Positions 32,201 through 41,989 of a stretch of DNA of 64,000 nt are shown here, piece by piece. The stretch spans positions 1,389,933 through 1,453,932 of the forward strand of contig JAVGVS010000096.1 in the NCBI GenBank assembly GCA_032718565.1. Direction: 5' to 3'. Every line of letters begins with the position of its first letter. The first letter of the stretch is position 1. A program made the translations under genes and the position numbers. A model generated the notes under the pieces. That model saw only the letters and a program-made list of their open reading frames with translations. It ran no database searches and was not told the origin of the DNA. Source of the stretch: Distichodus sexfasciatus. Its lineage: Eukaryota; Chordata; Actinopteri; Characiformes; Distichodontidae.

Positions 32201-34144
32201 CGACTCAGAGGCGCTAGATGGTCCGGGCAGTAGTTCTATTTTGTAGCCGCCAACAGTGACCGTTAATCGTCTCAACACCACCACTGGAATCATGGACGGT
32301 TCCACCTCGTGGACGCTAAACCTCCTGCTGAGTAAGGCCTCACGTTTTTCCACATAGCTGTCGGACATCAAGCTGCTGCCTGACGCCTGCTCCTCATCTT
32401 CCTTCTCGCCAGCTCTCCTCTCAGATTTTCTCAAAGATTCTTCAAGAAAAACTCCTCTCAGTGGACCTGGGCGCCTTGTGTGCCCACCTCTACCTCGACC
32501 TCTGGTCCCTAAAAAAAGCAGTACTGTAAAAGCAGTATTTTCAAAGACTTTTTAGCTGGTTTCATAAGCCTAATTGAGCTTTCACGATACATTACAGCTT
32601 TAGCACCACAGAGCACTACAATTCATTTGTTTTTCCATCTATGTAACCATACTGTAGTTTCACACAAAAAATGACTATGACAGTCTTCCAAAGGTGGTCA
32701 CTCTCACATACCTGTTTGTTTCCTCTGTAGCTGAATGGCAGCTTTTCTCCTGGGCCGGGAATTTTTAGAATGTGTCATATCCCCAGCTGCAGAATCTTGG
32801 CTACTGCCTGGAGCATTCATATCTGAAACTGCAAGGGGCAAGGGTCAAAATAAGACAAGTTTTCAAGTGTTTGCTTGAAAGAAATACAGCACCTATGTTA
32901 ACACCTATGTATTGCCTTTCAAGCAGCACAAATTCTCCCCACTTAATCTGGGTGTGGAGTGTAGCAGTTATGAGGTTAACGCACATGGGGACCAAGACTA
33001 CGGATGGGTAAGATTTTACCGGTACTGCTTATCAGTCTGGTACTTTAACATTATTCTTACCAATTAAAATCCAATTAACAACATATTTAACATTGGTTTA
33101 TTTAGCAAGTAACTATTATTATTATTCAACACAGTAAGCTGACAAATACTCCTCTCACATGGGTGTTACAATATTACTAAAATCATTATAATATAATAAA
33201 AACATACAATGTTTTCTATTAGCTTTAAATCTTTCTAACAACTTCTCAGTCCACAACTGTGAGCTTTTATTTAAGTGTTTAACAATATCACATCAAATAA
33301 AAAGCTGCGTGTCTGCCTGCCTCTCTGCCTGGCAAACTATATTTGTCATATATTGTATTTCAATGTCGACTAATGGACATTAAGTTAAGTATTATGTGAC
33401 TGTGTATGAACGCTTTTACATTATATCAAAATGTAACAAAGTTTACGTTTATGACTATACTCTCGCCATTCGGGCCAGATGTCAGTTAACAAATCACATA
33501 CAGCCTAAGCAGAACAGAACTTTCTGCATACGCAAGCAGATCAGGCAGCGACACTGGCGCCTGTGTGCGTGTGTACATGCATTGCAAGAGAACGCTGTAG
33601 AGTAACGTCTTAATCATTAATGGAGCTTGTCATATGAACTGGGAAAGATTACTTTTATATAGAAACAAAAAATAAGATTTATTCATTTCTCCAGTACCGA
33701 AAGCCAGACCGTTAACGTCAGATCTTATCGAGACTCCGATCTTTAAATATGTATCACCAGAACCCATTTAGTACAAGGTTTTGGTACCCATCCCTACTGT
33801 AGACACAACAGAATATAGAAATTAATAATTCTTCACATGGGACCTGAAAAAAAACCCCACAATAATCCTCATTAACTCTGAAGCACTGTTATTCATTTCG
33901 TCCCACCTGTTGTACTAGGAAGTTGGAAGTTAGCATCCTCATTTTCCAAAAGATGAAACTGGGTGCTAGCAGATCCAAACATGGGATCCTTGTCACTGAG
34001 CATGTTCTTGAGTGAGTCTTCTGCCAGGTTGTGACCAGATGCAAACTCATCACTTGCTTCACATTCCAAGTTCTGTCCGAGGAGCAGGGAGTCTTCCAAC
34101 TGGTCACTAGGAATCAAGTGGTTAAACGTACCAACTATATCCAT
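21402..34144 (-). CDS. PHF3: PHF3, PHD finger protein 3 (15 coding exons)
   Basis: Coding exons in transcript order: 34144-33907, 32828-32712, 32508-31194, 29480-29237, 27563-27518, 27431-27311, 26910-26754, 26613-26497, 26407-26279, 26192-26054, 25908-25695, 24802-24655, 24571-24482, 24385-24190, 23272-21402. They sum to 5142 bp, 1713 codons plus stop, with every phase matching. The protein starts MDIVGTFNHLIPSDQLEDSL, the conserved PHF3/DIDO-family N-terminus. A PHD finger follows (about residues 546-596), then a TFIIS-like central domain (about 655-785), a SPOC domain (about 950-1090), and a Pro-rich then RS-rich tail. Known role: nuclear; the SPOC domain binds Ser2-phosphorylated RNA polymerase II tail and PHF3 competes with TFIIS. 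Human PHF3 is longer (about 2039 residues), the difference probably lying in disordered parts. DIDO1 and SPOCD1 share domains, but the N-terminus and the EYS neighbour favour PHF3. Confidence 0.93.
24190..24385 (-). CDS. PHF3: PHF3 exon, SPOC domain second half
   Basis: Acceptor TTTCTCAG and donor CCAG|GTAAGT on the - strand. It encodes EICIIRLTPDTEEDEISYTL through YGVIANNRKQVKDMYLIPLG and PFDGPG, the hallmark end of a SPOC domain. Confidence 0.92.
24482..24571 (-). CDS. PHF3: PHF3 exon, SPOC domain
   Basis: Exactly 30 codons: DLPDSIQVGGRISPQIVWDY then LEKIRASGTK. Phase 0 on both sides. The acceptor is CTCACAG; the donor AAAG|GTTGCA is weak beyond GT, but the phase and protein family leave little doubt. 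Confidence 0.88.
24655..24802 (-). CDS. PHF3: PHF3 exon, SPOC domain start
   Basis: Acceptor ACTTGCAG and donor GAG|GTAAGT. It encodes SENMSCKEDTAAFLGNLESL followed by WNGSVDMPSVARFLTKAYPV; the WxGxVxM pattern is the first strand of SPOC domains. Confidence 0.92.
25695..25908 (-). CDS. PHF3: PHF3 linker exon
   Basis: Acceptor CTTTGAAG and donor CGAG|GTAACA. It encodes GRMAPPVDEASTKVAKVATT and a Ser/Thr/Ala-rich linker between the cysteine motif upstream and the SPOC domain. Phases match both neighbours. Confidence 0.88.
26054..26192 (-). CDS. PHF3: PHF3 exon with HxCxxC motif
   Basis: Acceptor TCTCCTCAG and donor ACAG|GTAGGA. It encodes SDPVPKAVEAPEEKIPEPKA and ends HLFDLHCKICTG, a short Cys/His motif conserved in PHF3/DIDO proteins. 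Confidence 0.88.
26279..26407 (-). CDS. PHF3: PHF3 exon, after TFIIS-like domain
   Basis: Acceptor CCCGCCAG before ACGATTGAAATG. The donor is taken as ATG|GTGAGC, which keeps the frame; an alternative GAG|GTCATG six bases earlier also keeps the frame but is weaker. It encodes TIEMIEKEQREAERRPVTKI and an acidic segment ending LEAIEVM. Confidence 0.82.
26497..26613 (-). CDS. PHF3: PHF3 exon, TFIIS-like domain end
   Basis: 39 codons, phase 0 both sides; donor ACAT|GTAAGT. It encodes VLFKRVLKGEVSPSDLVRMS and AEELASKELAAWRQREN, the classic end of a TFIIS central domain. Confidence 0.93.
26754..26910 (-). CDS. PHF3: PHF3 exon, TFIIS-like domain middle
   Basis: Acceptor TTTAAAG and donor AAC|GTGAGT. 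It encodes LKEADLKVSIEKPAELAKRI through KYKNKYRSLTFNLKDAKNN, the conserved core of the TFIIS central domain. Confidence 0.93.
27311..27431 (-). CDS. PHF3: PHF3 exon, TFIIS-like domain start
   Basis: Acceptor CGTTTTCAG and donor AAAAG|GTGCCA. It encodes a basic linker and GQIRRSVRDSLEEILLKR, the first helix of the domain. The split Arg codon is completed by the next exon. Confidence 0.92.
27518..27563 (-). CDS. PHF3: PHF3 micro-exon
   Basis: A 46 bp exon with acceptor TTGATACAG and donor AGTG|GTACAA, encoding DSVDRRSSGESASKSG. Its phases (0 in, 1 out) exactly join the PHD exon to the TFIIS exon, which would otherwise be out of frame. A short linker role is likely. Confidence 0.8.
27881..28853. 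mobile_element. hAT-superfamily non-autonomous element with target duplication
   Basis: Ends are inverted: TAGGGATGCACCGAT at the left and ATCGGTGCATCCCTA at the right. They are flanked by the exact 8 bp duplication GTAAAAAT (27873-27880 and 28854-28861), the length made by hAT transposases. It has no transposase frame. The body is CpG-rich on the left and holds a 29 bp perfect inverted repeat near the right end. Confidence 0.93.
28739..28810. repeat. Perfect 29 bp inverted repeat, 14 nt loop
   Basis: Arms 28739-28767 and 28782-28810 are exact reverse complements and contain GTAAGTGTGATCGGCCGAT. The loop is 28768-28781. It lies within the right end of the hAT element and partly repeats its GATCGGCC subterminal words. 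Confidence 0.95.
28862..28990. mobile_element. Fish interspersed repeat fragment
   Basis: The phrases TTCTTTCGGCTTCTCCCGTT and GGATGCCGTTCCTGACACAA belong to a very common fish repeat, probably a retroposon end. A related piece is at 60810-60870 (TTTCCCTTCAGGGGTCGCCA). Confidence 0.5.
29237..29480 (-). CDS. PHF3: PHF3 exon, PHD finger
   Basis: Acceptor ATCTCCAG and donor GAAAA|GTAAGC. It encodes FMVGCGRCDDWFHGDCVGLD and YVCLKCC. With CGLC from the previous exon this gives the full Cys4-His-Cys3 zinc-binding set. A Lys/Gly/Pro-rich tail follows, ending GGIRPFRK. Confidence 0.95.
29481..31193 (-). other. PHF3 intron, repeat-derived
   Basis: No exon seen. The stretch about 29545-30760 looks like a decayed DNA transposon: GAACCGTTCGATACACCC near its left and GAACCGTGATACCAAACCG near its right. 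A block at 29720-29850 resembles text at 25195-25350, hinting at a shared hAT family. Confidence 0.5.
31194..32508 (-). CDS. PHF3: PHF3 large exon (disordered region and start of PHD)
   Basis: Acceptor TTTTTTTAG precedes GGACCAGAGG and donor AATAG|GTAGGC ends it. It encodes an RGRGRGG patch, then about 400 residues rich in Lys, Pro and Ser (NKVVPNKSPPPQKKPQNPPQ) and ends LWDSNKQCGLCKKPHSNR, the first cysteine pair of the PHD finger. The basic low-complexity region is typical of PHF3. Confidence 0.92.
32712..32828 (-). CDS. PHF3: PHF3 coding exon 2 (tandem acceptor)
   Basis: Encodes SDMNAPGSSQDSAAGDMTHS and a basic run RPRRKAAIQLQRKQT; donor ACAG|GTATGT. Two acceptors six bases apart (TTGCAG before 32828 and TTTCAG before 32822) both keep the frame and differ by two residues. 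Confidence 0.82.
33002..33797. mobile_element. Probable decayed DNA transposon in PHF3 intron
   Basis: GGATGGGTAAG at the left and GGTACCCATCC at the right are inverted, and words like TACCGGTACTG and AGTACCGAAAGCC mark both ends. It resembles fish hAT-type repeats. No target duplication could be confirmed. Confidence 0.4.
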
Positions 34145-34169
34145 GAATGCATCTGCTTTTATGGTCGCT
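33907..34169 (-). CDS. PHF3: PHF3 first coding exon
   Basis: Acceptor TTATTTCCAG before 34169; donor ACAACAG|GTGGGA. ATG at 34144-34142 begins MDIVGTFNHLIPSDQLEDSL, followed by DSLKNMLSDKDPMFGSAS; both blocks are conserved at the N-terminus of PHF3. The 25 bases before the ATG (34145-34169) are 5' UTR. This start is chosen because the family N-terminus begins exactly here. Confidence 0.9.
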
Positions 34170-37100
34170 CTGGAAATAAGACAAAAAGAAAAAGTTTATA
34201 TTAATAGACCAGATCATTACTAGTGTAATATGCAGGATTCCAGAGTTTGGTATACCTACACCTCATGCTATTGCAAGTTTAGAGAAATGTACAAATCATA
34301 ATGTCACAGGTCTAGGTTTTGGCTGATTAATCAAACAAAATATTTCCACAGATGTTTAACTAGACAGTGACTAATAAGCTTAATGGAAGAACTAATCTGC
34401 TCTGAGCAACACTAACTGGGATTTTATTGCTGGTATGGTTAGTTCTTAAGAAATAAAAACCAGTATGAAATCACTAAGGTTAAAAGCCTATTAATGTTCT
34501 GATGGTACATCACTTTATTTCTATACTCTTACCAACATCAATCAACATTAATCCTGACATACCGACATCACAACAAAACAGGCTGCAGAATTATTACTAG
34601 ACAGGAGGGCACATGCTGTTTAACAAAACACTGATCCACAGACACTCGCCAAACAAAGTCCTAATCACTGCTTTTCTCCTTTAACGCTACACTAGGGCTG
34701 AACAATTTGAGGAAAACATGCAATAACATTGCTGAATGTCGCAATCACGATATGACTTGCAATAAATGAACAAATAGCCTACTGAAGTATACAATGTTGA
34801 AGTCTTTCTGCTTTGGTCTTACTGCAAGTATAGACCCCAGACAATGAGTAGACTATGCAGACTAACACTGCAAGGTTTTGAATTTCCTTTAAAAAAAACA
34901 GCGGGTTGCGCTCAACTCAAAAAGTAGGCATGATTTTCAAAATTCACTCATTGTATTATATATTAGACTTGCTATTGGTTATTTGCACTATTATGTGCTT
35001 ATTTAAATGGCTCAGAGATAAAAATTAGCGGTGTAACTTTGAAAAAGATGGATGTCGAAACAGCGTAATCCAAGGTTTTACTGCATCTACATAGGGGGTG
35101 AGCATTTAGGGCAGCAGGGCTCCATCTGATTGGCCAAATATATTGTTATGCAGAGCATGAGTCCATAGCACATGCAAATATACCAGTTATCGCAATTCTT
35201 GTTCTAATCAGAATGAGAGACAGAACTGGAACAAGTAACAAGTACAACAAAAATGATCATGTCATGCAGTTTGATTGTGCTGTTATATTCCAAAACATAT
35301 CTGCATAAACAATCAGCAGTTCAACAGCTTTAAGATCAAACCACTGGTTCCACATACGATTCAGGCACAGTTGCAGTGTGAATGTGCCTTAAATGAGATC
35401 TCTGTGATCATAGTATCCATGCCTGAATTTGCTCCTCTTTTACTTTCTTATTAAGAATCTCTTTATCTCGAAACTCGCTTCATAATCTGTGATTTTAGTG
35501 TCAAAAGCTTTTACTAAGGGGAATTATAAACCCAACTAACAACTAATAACACTGATGTCTGAAAATAAGATTAGGGCTATGCAGTATTCAAAATTAACTT
35601 AAACATTCTCCTGTGTTTTACTTTAAATCAGGCATGTCCAAAGTCCGTGGGCTGTATTCTGGCTTAAAATGTATTATTTATGGCCCGCCAGCACAGTCAA
35701 CCAAAATAAATAAATCATACAAATGAAAATTCAATTCACCTTTTTACCTTATGGTAAGCCACACCACTGTGTAAGAGTGATTACGGAGTTCCTGCACTAT
35801 TTGGCTGTATAAAATTTACTGTCATGGCTACAGAAAGTAAAAATTGTTGATAATGAAGTGGAAATTACAGTATTTATTCACTTACAGTATTTATTACAGT
35901 ATTATAAGATTGTTTCCTTGTTTAAGGACTATAATGTAAACGACTATGCTATATAATGTAGTAAAAAATGTATCCAATAAAAGATGCATATTAATATAGT
36001 GTTATTTAATTGCATTTATAGTTTAAAATAATGTCATCAGGAACTGTTGGCCCTCAGGCACGTTCACATTATCAAATATAGTCCTTCATGAACTAAAAGA
36101 TTTAACATCCCTGTCTTAAATAAATACAAGAGTTTTCCCCCAAATAAAGGTAAGAATTAATCTTTCAAGAATGGTTTGGATGATTATGTAGGGGAATAGA
36201 AATATAATAATAAGATGAAAAATAACCTTTTCCTAAATGATATTCATTACAATACATATGTAATTAACGCAACAAATACACTTTTGAGGAAATGGGTTAT
36301 TTTCCTTTAAAGACTTATTGTACATATTAATTACATGGAGATATATGATGTTTCAAGCCATCATCTGTGTAGTCTGTGTGTAACTAGGTCTGCACAATGC
36401 ATTAGTTCACCATGGGCCATATGTAAAGTCAAATTAAATCAAACATGCCAAGTTTAAGTTTTTAAGTACTGCCTAATTTCCCCTCAAAAATCACATGAAT
36501 AAAGTAATTATGATTTTGCATTTTTCATTTTCTTCAAAATGTACTGCCCTACAAAAAATGATTCTAGAATGAAAAATATTTTCTAAACAGTCACTTGGTG
36601 GAAACATCTGCCAATCCAAATGTGAAACGGAAAGCAAATTCAACATTTACCGGATAACTTTTCATGCCAACTGATTCAACTGTTCACATGACATGGCCCA
36701 AATCTACACTGTTAATGGTGAACTCGCTGATTCAAAACACGTGTCAGAAACGCGTCGTTAGGGCAAGGAATGTAATACTATATTTAGCATGATAGAATAT
36801 CTACTATAGATAGTTGTGCTTTCAAATTAAGGTTTTTATTTTTATTAATTGAATATTAATATTCAAGCGTACTGATTAATATAACTAATGCCACTGTGGC
36901 ACAGATCGTTGCAGTCATTGTGTTACGAAAGACATTGTTACAAAAAAGACATAATAAAGACTAAAAACAACGCCTTTTACTACATGCTACTCAGGCTAAC
37001 AAGGCTGCCGTGGCTACAATCACAACAAACCCGCGAGCGTTCCATGGCGACCGCGCCGTTCTCAGGTCCTAGCTAACAGGCCCTGCTAACCCTGCGGTAC

Positions 37101-37400
37101 ATACCAGAAAAGTTCACACTAACGAACTCCAGCTAATGTATGCATGTATGCCAAAACAAATAAGTTACTCAGCAGGTCAATCACTAGTCACTAACTTAGT
37201 CGCGACAAATTAAACAACTCACGCCTGCGAATATAGTACAAAATACAACTTAGCAAGAGTGAATGTGAAGGCCCGGCTACGTCCCAAACTGCCCTATCAT
37301 ACTACAAGGCATATTCCAAGTTAAATTTCACATATGTGCCGTACTGACTAGTGTGGAAGTATGCGATATAGGACGCAGCCCGTGTGTATTAACGTGTTTA
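34170..37400 (-). other. PHF3 5' intron, repeat-rich
   Basis: No coding exon seen. hAT-like starts occur at about 34692 (CTAGGGCTGAACAATTTG) and a hAT-like relic at about 35633-36115 (GGCATGTCCAAAGTCCGTGG ... TTAACATCCCTGTCTTA). The rest is AT-rich without recognised features. A non-coding first exon probably lies near its upstream end. Confidence 0.5.
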
Positions 37401-37900
37401 TAACAAGTAGAACTCGTGCTTAAGACGGCTTTCATTCGGAGCGTTTATAATAGTTTGTTGCGATCACAACCAACTTACACAACGGATAGGCTACTTTATT
37501 CACGTGCAAGTGGTAAAGCGCGGCTCCTTTCCCGACTGCTTCAGATAAGCACGAGTAAGTGCGCTGCTAACGCGCTAACTAGGCCGCGATTCTTTCGAGC
37601 TAAACGTGAAGCCAACGTTCACGCCCACCTGGTGGCGTGCCCTGCGAGGGTAACGAGTCAAAAACGGAGCCGCAACGCAAACGTTCGCAGTCAACTAACC
37701 TCACTGTCGAAAAGGCAGCACATAATTCGCCAGCTGTGTGTGAGTTCACTTGCCGCGGCTCCGTGCCGTCCCGTCAGCGGCGGTCTCCATATCCGTTCGC
37801 TGTGGATTAGCAGCAGCAGCACTCCGTTGACCCTACGCGACGGCGCCAAGGCTGGCGCTGCGCCGCTCGGGACGCTAGGGGGCGTGGTCGGGAGGGTAAA
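37400..37900 (-). promoter_or_regulatory. CpG-rich PHF3 promoter region
   Basis: CpG density rises sharply, especially 37505-37890, just upstream of PHF3 on the - strand. The long + strand open frame here (37416-38000) is a consequence of CpG richness and shows no domain. The untranslated first exon cannot be placed exactly. Confidence 0.55.
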
Positions 37901-39000
37901 AACAAAAGCGACTTTTCTTCTTCAACTTCCCTTGAGGCTTGTGTTACATTACAGAGACATTCTGGAGAATCACGTTTTAGAAGTCTGTTTTGTTTTCTAA
38001 GCGCAACAGGTTTAATAAAGAGATAATGAAATAGAGTTATACACAACATAATCCAGACCCACATCCGTTTCAGAAGGTGGCGGTAATGCACACTATTCGT
38101 TGCTTGCCAACGTCCAAGAAGAAAAAGAAGAAGAAGAAGTCTTCATTTTCACAAACTGATACTGCTACCCAATACCGAGATACTTGAAGAGACACGTTAC
38201 ACAGAATACGTATGGTCTTCATGCGAAAACCATAATAGTTTTTGCAATAGCCCACTTTAAATAAAGGTTTTTGCTATACTGTCATTCAGCACTTTTATGC
38301 TATCGATTTATTTATTTTTTATTATTATTATTTTTTTGTCCTTTTGAGTTATGTCAAGTTGGGATTTTATCGTGGCTAGTCACATTTTTGAATGTAAAAC
38401 CTCACTGGCTTATCCCAGAAAATACAGCATCAAATAAAAAATATCCCAACAGTCCATGACATCAGAAAGAAAACCTCTGAAATGATCCATCAAAAATCAA
38501 ACACGAATGAAAGTTGGCCTGGTCCTTTTCTGGGTTGCCTTTAGCTTTGGGCCTATTTTCATATAAAGTTTTCTTCACTGCCTCTTAACAGTTCATTGAA
38601 TGTCTTTTAAAAATATTAATGTCCTGACCAATCTTGTAATTTTCCCACTCTAGTGTGTCCAAAAATTGCATCTTGTCAATAAAACCAGACAATGTTTTAT
38701 TTACTCAGTTATTTACTCATCTTTTATTTAAATACAGTCTGAGTAAATCTGACCGCAGATATCACTGTGTGGTTACACAAGTTTCTTTAGGTACTACTTG
38801 TAAGTGGAGCAAGGTCTCTTACACATGCACTATTGCATCCAGGTATTTGATTTGTGATGTTATGTTGAACTCTAAAACTTTGATTTAAAACTTTTATTTA
38901 CATTTTTAGAGAATATCTTAAACCATGGAGAAAAGGTGAGAGGAGATTTTCAGTTACCTTTCTAAGCGGTCATACCCACCAGAGCTGAGTAAAGGACAGA
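37900..39000. other. Intergenic stretch
   Basis: AT-rich DNA without genes. Around 38070-38142 is a fish-dispersed fragment (CAGAAGGTGGCGGTAATGCA then a GAA/AAG run). Otherwise nothing was recognised. Confidence 0.6.
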
Positions 39001-39578
39001 GGCAATGCCTCAGAAAATATTTTAACAGCAACAGACTATTTTTCCAAATAGGTGGAGGCCTTCCCTCAGAAGACAAAGTCTGCAGTAGAAGTGGCAAAAA
39101 ACCTCCGTACACTTATTTATAGACATGGCTGTTTCCCACGCATACTCTTAGACCTAGACGGGAGTTTGTAAATCAAGTAAGCTGTCATTTTAACATTTTA
39201 ACTTCTTTATTTAACATCAACAGCAAACTTTGCGAAATGCTGTCCATTGAGAGGAGTGTAACTGCTGCCTACCACCCACAAACAAATGGACTTGATGAGA
39301 AGACCAATGACAATATCAAACGGTAAGCATGAGGGCATTGTTTATTTTGTTTTACTTTTCATTGTTTGCAGCCATGACTTATGCTGTAAAATATTTAATG
39401 TTGTTGCTTGTTATAGTTTCTTATTAAAGTACTGTATGTTGAGTTTGGGTACCTCCCTCTCCGGTCAAAGTAGAACATTGTGCTTTCCTAAATAATGAGA
39501 ATTAATAGCTTATTTATTAAAGAGATGCTCAAAGTTCCTGTATTATTAATGGAAATATATAAAAATATTGTTCTCAGA

Positions 39579-39747
39579 GCACTTAAAAAGCTTGTGAATC
39601 AGCAGCAGGACTACTGGGACCTGTACCTTGATGCATCTCTTTTTTTCCTGCAATCAAAAATCCACACCACAACAAAATTCTCACCCTTTTTGGTAATGTA
39701 TGGAAGAGAGGCTAGATTTCCATCAAAACTGCCTGTTGAAATGCCGG
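39579..39747 (+). pseudogene. Integrase-like exon with intact frame
   Basis: Acceptor GTTCTCAG and donor ATGCCG|GTAGGT bound an open stretch encoding ALKKLVNQQQDYWDLYLDAS, then TKFSPFLVMYGREARFPSKL. This matches the region after the DDE catalytic glutamate in gypsy/Ginger integrases. It is the best preserved integrase exon of the relic. Confidence 0.7.
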
Positions 39748-40286
39748 TAGGTCTGTTTTTGTCTAGCTGGGTGTTTGTCTCTCTCTCTCTTTCTCTTGTT
39801 TTCTAAGTCTTTTAAACAGTCAGACTGCATCTGACCCACCACAAAACTACATAAAAACGTAAGTAGTTATGAAGTAGTCCTTAATTTGTTCTTAGTCTGT
39901 GCTTTTAGACAGAGGATATGAGGTAACATGCTTTGGGTCGAAGTAATTTGTTCCTCTGTCAGACAAGTCATTTTGCGCTCCTGTGGCTCACAGTTCAAAA
40001 TATGGTTATTTTGAACATCTGGGCGCTGGGTATTGTTTCTGTATATAATATTGTGTAAAGGTGTATGCTGTATATTGCACAAATTCTTTAACACATTTTA
40101 AAATGCAGCTTTCTACAATAACACTTTCTGAGAACTGCAGCCCATTGGTTAAGGACAAACAAGAAGCTCACGATGATACAAGAAGAAAGGTTGTGCACAA
40201 TATCACATGAGCACAACAGAAAATGACAGAAGCCTTTGCAAAAAGACTTCAAAAAAAGTACAAAAATGTAGGGAGATGAAGTCCTT

Positions 40287-40841
40287 TTGCTTAACGTGAG
40301 AAAGATAAGTAGAAAAGGAGGAAGAATAGAGGCAGATTACACCAGACCCTACATCACTGAAACCCTTTCAGGAAAGACTGCAAATTTGAAAACATTGCTG
40401 AGTGACTGTTTAAAAACAAAGTACAACATCAATCACCTGAAACCATACCAAAGAAGTGTACAGAAGAAGGAAAGCACACTTGGGTGTTCAGAGCAATGTA
40501 GTGCCTCCAGCACAATTGCACAGGATATTCACAGAAAGTCAGTGATTACTTTTGTTGGGGATCCTAAGAAAATTCTGCTGACTAAGACTGAAAACCATGC
40601 TGAGGAGATTAAAATAAGAATGCAGTCCACTCCAAAGAGCCCTCCGCAGTCCAGTCCAAAGATCCCCCTGCAGTCCAGTCCAAAGACCCCTCCCCAGTCC
40701 AGTCCAAAGATCCCTCCGCAGTCCAGTCCAAAGATCCCTCCCCAGTCCAGTCCAAAGATCCCTCCCCACTCCAGTCCAAAGAGCCCTCCCCAGTCCAGTC
40801 CAAAGATCCCTCCACAGTTCAGTCCAAAGAGCCCTCCCTAA
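40287..40841 (+). pseudogene. Integrase C-terminal domain with proline-rich repeat tail
   Basis: 184-codon open stretch. The first ~55 residues (NVRKISRKGGRIEADYTRPY, TKYNINHLKPYQRS) match the SH3-like C-terminal domain of Ginger/gypsy integrases. The end is an 8-residue repeat with consensus PPQSSPKI. A one-base frame shift separates it from the upstream part of the domain at about 40271. Confidence 0.6.
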
Positions 40842-40856
40842 TCCAGTCCAAAGAGC
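40623..40856 (+). repeat. 24 bp tandem repeat, about 10 copies
   Basis: Unit CAGTCCAGTCCAAAGATCCC plus TCCC, repeated about ten times with single-base variants. It stays in frame with the integrase tail and encodes PPQSSPKI/S units until a TAA near 40839. Because 24 is a multiple of 3, the - strand is open too; that frame is a shadow. Confidence 0.95.
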
Positions 40857-40874
40857 GCTGTGCATTGATGTGCA

Positions 40875-41075
40875 GATGGTCATTTGGTTGCATGTTTGTG
40901 TCATTTGACCTGTTGGTCATGTATGCTGACCTGTTTGTCATTTGGTTGCATGTCTGTGTTATATGACCAGTTGGTCATTTGGTTGCATGTCTGTGTTATA
41001 TGACCTGTTGCTCATGTGTACTGAACCATTGGTCATTTGATTGTATGTTTGTACCATGACCCGTTCCTGGTCATA
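40875..41075. repeat. Imperfect ~50 bp tandem repeats
   Basis: Recurring phrases GGTCATTTGGTTGCATGTCT and GTTATATGACCAGTTGGTCA follow the 24 bp repeat in three to four diverged units. No coding potential. Confidence 0.75.
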
Positions 41076-41179
41076 TGTGAATATGTTCATTATTGAGAAC
41101 AAAGAAAATATATTTTGATTCTAATTATTTACCAGACTAAATTTGTGTGTTCTGTGTTGCAGTCCAAAAACTGTTGTCC

Positions 41180-41607
41180 TGTAACACTCGGTAGGTGAAC
41201 CCAAGCGCAGAGTCGACAGAACCAGGTCACAGGCACAGGATTAGATTGATGAAAAAGCGAGAGTTTATTCGAGCAGATGTCAAAACCAGAAAACACAGTT
41301 CACAGAGCAAACAAATCCAAATCGCCAGAAGCAGAGGGGTAATCCAAAATTCGAAAGCAAGGGTCAAAACCGAGACAGGCAAACACAAAGAATGCTTGCT
41401 ATGTAGCACTAGGCATAACAATACTTCGCGGGGAAAGGCTGTAACTGAAAGTCCTTAAATACCGGTGATGTGGATGTGATTGGCTAAAATTCTGGTGATG
41501 CTGATCTGGTAGTCTGTGGTAATTGTGAAGGTCTGGAACTGGAGTCCTGGTCAGACGGCCTTTCCAATGAGGTGGACTCTTCCCTTGGTCTGGGCTGGGA
41601 TCTTACA
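41180..41607 (-). repeat. 3' LTR of the gypsy element
   Basis: 428 bp, TG...CA bounded on the - strand. It is immediately preceded on that strand by a purine-rich tract (41608-41620, GAGAGGGGGG), the plus-strand primer site of LTR elements. Confidence 0.88.
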
Positions 41608-41668
41608 GTACCCCCCTCTCCACGGGCGGCTCCAGACGGCTGGCGTCCAAAATGTCCTTAGCCGCCAC

Positions 41669-41911
41669 CTAAGACTGCTCCTCTGGTCTGTATCCCTCCC
41701 AGTCCACCAGGTACTCGAGTGTGCCTTGACGACGGCGCAAATCCAGGAGCGTGTGGACCCGATAGGCAGTGTCCCCATCCACCTCTAGGGGCGCAGGAGG
41801 ACAGTTCAGGACTGGAGGGTGCAGAGGGCTATGGCGCACAGGCTTCAACAAGGATACATGGAAGGTAGGTAAAATACGATATCGAGGGGGCAGCTGGAGG
41901 CGATAGGACAC
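41669..41911 (-). pseudogene. Gypsy chromodomain segment
   Basis: The - strand frame encodes LQLPPRYRILPTFHVSLLKP, followed by the chromodomain-like YRVHTLLDLRRRQGTLEYLV and DWEGYRPEE. Chromodomains at the integrase C-terminus define chromoviruses and are thought to guide integration to particular chromatin. Confidence 0.85.
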
Positions 41912-41989
41912 CGGATTGATGCACCGGACTACCTTGAACGGACCAATGTAGCGGGGGAGAGCTTTTTGGAGGGAAGATGTAGGCGGAGG

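Noticed and set aside
37416..38000. 194-codon + strand open frame in the CpG-rich PHF3 promoter
   Set aside because: No domain or splice context; CpG-rich DNA has few stop codons, and the region fits a promoter of the - strand gene.
40617..40860. CRISPR-like array
   Set aside because: Repeats are contiguous without unique spacers and the sequence is a vertebrate genome.
40539..40904. 121-codon - strand frame of LWTGLGRD-type repeats
   Set aside because: The 24 bp repeat is a multiple of three and lacks stops on both strands; the + strand frame continues an integrase domain, so this one is a shadow.
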